64,000 nucleotides of DNA, taken from the NCBI RefSeq assembly GCF_000336555.1, contig NZ_KB375281.1:811803-875802 (forward strand), given 5' to 3'. The DNA is from Afipia clevelandensis ATCC 49720 (lineage in GTDB: Bacteria; Pseudomonadota; Alphaproteobacteria; Rhizobiales; Xanthobacteraceae). Position 1 is the first letter of the stretch. Each line of letters opens with the position of its first letter. The notes beneath the pieces were generated by a model, which did no database searches, was not told where the DNA came from, and saw only the letters and a program-made list of their open reading frames with translations. Below, in pieces: positions 60,996 through 64,000 of this stretch. Position numbers and translations under genes: made by a program.

Positions 60996-63900
60996 ATGAA
61001 TCTGTCGGAACTCTGTATCCGCAGACCGGTGATGACGACGCTGATGACGGCGTCGATCATCGCGTTCGGCGTCTTCGGCTTCCGGCTACTGCCCGTCTCG
61101 GCTCTGCCGAAGGTGGACTTTCCCACCATTGCCGTGACGGCGACACTGCCCGGCGCCAGCGCGGATACGATGGCGGCCTCGGTCGCGGGGCCGATCGAAC
61201 GCCAGTTGTCGACGGTCGCGGGCATCTCCTCGATGTCGTCGAGCTCATCGCAGGGCACGACCACCATCACGATCCAGTTCGATCTGAACCGCAGCATCGA
61301 CGGCGCCGCGCTCGATGTGCAGACCGCGCTGACGGTGGCCCAGCGCCGCCTGCCGGTCGAAATGATTATCCCGCCGACCTTCCGCAAAGTGAACCCGGCC
61401 GAATTCCCGATCCTGTTCCTGTCGATGAATTCGGAGACGTTGCCGCTCTCCACCGTCAATGAATATGGCGACATCACCGTGGGGCAGGCGCTGTCGCAGA
61501 TTCCCGGCGTCGCGCAGGTTCTGATTTACGGCGCGCAGAAGTTCGCCATTCGCGTGCAGGCCGATCCGGAAGTCGCAGCCGCGCGCGGACTGTCGCTGGA
61601 AGATATCCGCGCCGCGGTCTCGCGCGCCAATTCGTCGACGCCGGTCGGCACGCTCAACGGTCCCAAGCAGGACATTGCGCTGCAGGCCTCGGCGCAGTTG
61701 AACAAGGCCATCGACTACCGGCAGGTCGTGGTGGCCTGGCGGAACGGATCGCCGGTCAAGCTCGATGAAGTCGCCAAGATTTACGACAGCGTGGAGAATG
61801 ACAAGATCGCCACCTGGTTCAATGGCCGGCGTGCGATCGTGCTGGCGATCCAGAAGCAGCCCGACGCCAATACCGTCGCGGTGGTCGATGCCGTGCGGGC
61901 GAAGCTGCCGTCGCTGCGCGCGCAGATCCCGCCGTCGGTGACGATGGATGTGATGCTGGATCGCTCGGTGTCGGTGCGCGAGTCCGTGGCGGACGTCGAG
62001 GAAACGCTGCTGATCGCCATTGGTCTCGTGATCGTGGTCATCTTCCTGTTCCTGAGGTCGGCATCCGCGACCTTCATTCCGGCGCTGGCGGTTCCGATCT
62101 CGCTGTTCGGCACCTGCGCCGTGATGTACACGCTCGATTATTCCATCAACAACATGACGCTGTTGGCGCTGACCCTGTCGGTCGGATTCGTGGTGGACGA
62201 CGCTATCGTCATGCTCGAAAACATCGTGCGGCATATCGAAGAGGGCATGAATCCCTATGAGGCTGCGCTGAAGGGCGCGCGCGAAATCGGGTTCACGATT
62301 TTGTCGATCACGTTTTCGCTGATCGCGGTGTTCATCCCGGTGCTGCTGATGGGCGGCATCGTCGGCCGCGTGTTCCGCGAATTCGCGGTGACCATTTCCG
62401 TCGCCATCATCGTGTCGGGCTTCGTGTCGCTGACGCTGACGCCGATGCTGTGCGCGCGGGTGCTGAAGGCCCACGATCCGCACCATCGCCCCAACTTCAT
62501 TCTTCGCGGCTTCGAGGCGATGTTCAACGGATGGCTGCGCGCCTACGAGTGGGCGCTCGATCGCGTGCTGGCCTACAAGTTCATCATGTTGCTGGTGACG
62601 CTGGCGACACTCGGCGCAACCGTCTGGCTGTACGTCATTGTGCCCAAGGGATTCTTCCCGCAGGAAGACACCGGCTTCCTTGTCGGCGTTACCGAGGCTG
62701 CGACTGATACGTCATTCGCGGCGATGAGCGAGCGGCAGAAGATCCTGGCCGATGCCCTGCGGGCCGATCCGGCGGTGGAATTCGTCAACAGCACGGTCGG
62801 CTCGGGCGGCCCCAACGCGACCGCCAACTACGGCCGGCTGTTCATCGGGTTGAAACCGAAGGATGAGCGGGCACCGGTTCAGCAGGTCGTCGCCCGTTTC
62901 CGCCAGACGGCGCTGCAGGTGCCCGGGATGCAGGCCTTCTTCCAGAGCATCCAGAACCTCAACGTCGGCGGACGTCCATCGAAAAGCCAATATCAGTACA
63001 CGTTGCAAAGCGGCGACACGGAATCGCTGTATCGCGTCGCGCCCGAGATGCGCGACCGCATCGCCAAGGTGCCCGGGCTACTGGACGTCACCACCGATCT
63101 CTACATCAAGAACCCGCAGCTCACGGTCGAGATCGACCGCGAAAAGGCGGCGGTCTATGGCGTGACGGCGGACCAAATCCGCAACCAGTTGTTCAACGCC
63201 TATGGCGCGCGGCAGGTCGGCACGATCTACATGCCGTCGAACGACTATCAGATCATTCTCGAAGTGCAGCCCAAGTTCCGGGTCGATCCGACCGACCTGT
63301 CGAAACTGTACGTCAAGACGGCCAACAACCAGACTATCCCGCTCGAAACCGTGGCGAAGATGGTGCCAACCGTCGGTCCGCTGCAGATCAACCATCAGGG
63401 ACAGCAGCCGGCGGTGACGATCTCGTTCAATCTCGCGCCAGGGACCTCGCTCGGCTATGCGGTGGACAAGATCACCCAGATCGAACAGGACTCAAATCTG
63501 CCGGCGACGATCGCCACCGGCTTCTCCGGCACCGCGCAGGTGTTCCAGGATTCGCTCCGCGGGCAGGGCGTCCTGATCCTCGCCGCCGTGTTCGCGGCGT
63601 TTGTGATCCTCGGCATCCTCTACGAGAGCTTCATTCACCCGATCACGATCATCTCCGGCCTGCCTTCGGCGGGCATCGGCGCGATCCTGACACTGATGCT
63701 GTTCAAGATGGAGCTGTCGGTGATCGCGATGATCGGCATCGTCATGCTGGTCGGTATCGTCAAGAAGAACGCGATCATGATGGTCGACTTCGCCATCGAG
63801 CGCCGCGCTGTCGGTCTCAGCGCCGAACATGCGATCCGCGAAGCGGCGTTGCTGCGGTTCCGCCCGATCATGATGACCACCTTCGCGGCGATCTTTGGCA

Positions 63901-64000
63901 CGCTGCCGATTGCGCTGGGTGCAGGCGCGGGTGCCGAATTGCGTCAGCCGCTCGGCGTGTCCGTGGTCGGCGGTCTTCTGGTGTCGCAATTGCTGACGCT
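60996..64000 (+). CDS. RND efflux pump, inner-membrane transporter, 5' part
   Basis: Proton-driven multidrug exporter of the AcrB/MdtB/MdtC class, cut by the window end after about 1,001 residues. The N-terminus MNLSELCIRRPVMTTLMTAS is typical of MdtB/C-like pumps. The proton-relay Asp pair in membrane helix 4 is in SVGFVVDDAIVMLEN (about residues 395-409). A second half with LVGIVKKNAIMMVDFA follows. Only the last membrane helices are missing. Confidence 0.95.
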   Translation, partial: MNLSELCIRRPVMTTLMTASIIAFGVFGFRLLPVSALPKVDFPTIAVTATLPGASADTMAASVAGPIERQLSTVAGISSMSSSSSQGTTTITIQFDLNRSIDGAALDVQTALTVAQRRLPVEMIIPPTFRKVNPAEFPILFLSMNSETLPLSTVNEYGDITVGQALSQIPGVAQVLIYGAQKFAIRVQADPEVAAARGLSLEDIRAAVSRANSSTPVGTLNGPKQDIALQASAQLNKAIDYRQVVVAWRNGSPVKLDEVAKIYDSVENDKIATWFNGRRAIVLAIQKQPDANTVAVVDAVRAKLPSLRAQIPPSVTMDVMLDRSVSVRESVADVEETLLIAIGLVIVVIFLFLRSASATFIPALAVPISLFGTCAVMYTLDYSINNMTLLALTLSVGFVVDDAIVMLENIVRHIEEGMNPYEAALKGAREIGFTILSITFSLIAVFIPVLLMGGIVGRVFREFAVTISVAIIVSGFVSLTLTPMLCARVLKAHDPHHRPNFILRGFEAMFNGWLRAYEWALDRVLAYKFIMLLVTLATLGATVWLYVIVPKGFFPQEDTGFLVGVTEAATDTSFAAMSERQKILADALRADPAVEFVNSTVGSGGPNATANYGRLFIGLKPKDERAPVQQVVARFRQTALQVPGMQAFFQSIQNLNVGGRPSKSQYQYTLQSGDTESLYRVAPEMRDRIAKVPGLLDVTTDLYIKNPQLTVEIDREKAAVYGVTADQIRNQLFNAYGARQVGTIYMPSNDYQIILEVQPKFRVDPTDLSKLYVKTANNQTIPLETVAKMVPTVGPLQINHQGQQPAVTISFNLAPGTSLGYAVDKITQIEQDSNLPATIATGFSGTAQVFQDSLRGQGVLILAAVFAAFVILGILYESFIHPITIISGLPSAGIGAILTLMLFKMELSVIAMIGIVMLVGIVKKNAIMMVDFAIERRAVGLSAEHAIREAALLRFRPIMMTTFAAIFGTLPIALGAGAGAELRQPLGVSVVGGLLVSQLLT

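Noticed and set aside
61245-62486. A 413-codon minus-strand frame opposite the RND pump gene
   Set aside because: Very rich in Arg, His, Asp and Gln, as expected for the reverse of a GC-rich membrane gene; no domain.

Overview
This is a gene-dense, GC-rich chromosomal segment from an alphaproteobacterium of the order Hyphomicrobiales. Gene order and protein flavour point to the Bradyrhizobium/Afipia/Oligotropha/Nitrobacter group. The supporting evidence is a combined rpsB-to-lpxB cluster, LpxI in place of LpxH, a lipoylated E1-beta subunit of pyruvate dehydrogenase, a type I QueF, an alphaproteobacterial GTTC-N7-GTTC SOS box before lexA, and intergenic palindromes resembling Bradyrhizobium repeat families. 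I name the family with moderate confidence and cannot name a species. I found no rRNA, tRNA, CRISPR array, phage or insertion sequence.

Layout. (1) 1-5150: the end of dnaE and a secreted caspase-fold protein that has lost both catalytic residues. (2) 5170-20400: one long run of co-oriented growth genes. rpsB, tsf, pyrH and frr serve translation and UMP supply; uppS, cdsA and dxr serve isoprenoid carrier and phospholipid synthesis; rseP and bamA serve the envelope; lpxD, fabZ, lpxA, lpxI and lpxB make lipid A. (3) 20425-23359: gltA and gltX on the minus strand, with glnS divergent from gltX, then a palindromic repeat and comEC. (4) 27746-34140: a minus-strand run ppiD-trpD-trpC-moaC-moeA followed by SOS-controlled lexA. 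(5) 34413-46515: central metabolism (tpiA, pyrG, kdsA, eno), secG, queF and ftsB, mixed with less conserved genes: a ClpP-like membrane protein, a secreted PAAR-like protein, a NIPSNAP protein, a VOC protein, an MFS transporter, a CoA-transferase and a flavin reductase. (6) 46828-55696: pyruvate dehydrogenase genes pdhA-pdhB-pdhC and lpdA, interrupted by a membrane protein and an SGNH hydrolase, and followed by a metallophosphoesterase and a protein kinase/universal stress protein fusion. (7) 55784-64000: a YeaQ-type membrane protein, ilvD overlapping an ExoR-like Sel1 gene, xthA, and an RND efflux pair cut by the window end.

How the genes work together. Most of the window is housekeeping: protein synthesis, lipid A and outer-membrane assembly, CTP supply, lower glycolysis through pyruvate dehydrogenase into citrate synthase, tryptophan, branched-chain amino acids and molybdenum cofactor. 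The places most worth a second look are the catalytically dead caspase, the Sec-exported PAAR-like protein beside a ClpP-like protein, the genes inserted in and after the pdh operon (one apparently using a CTG start), the ExoR-like protein coupled to ilvD, and a possible degenerate cobalamin-riboswitch core before the RND genes. I did not find a clear, wholly new multi-gene defence or mobile system.
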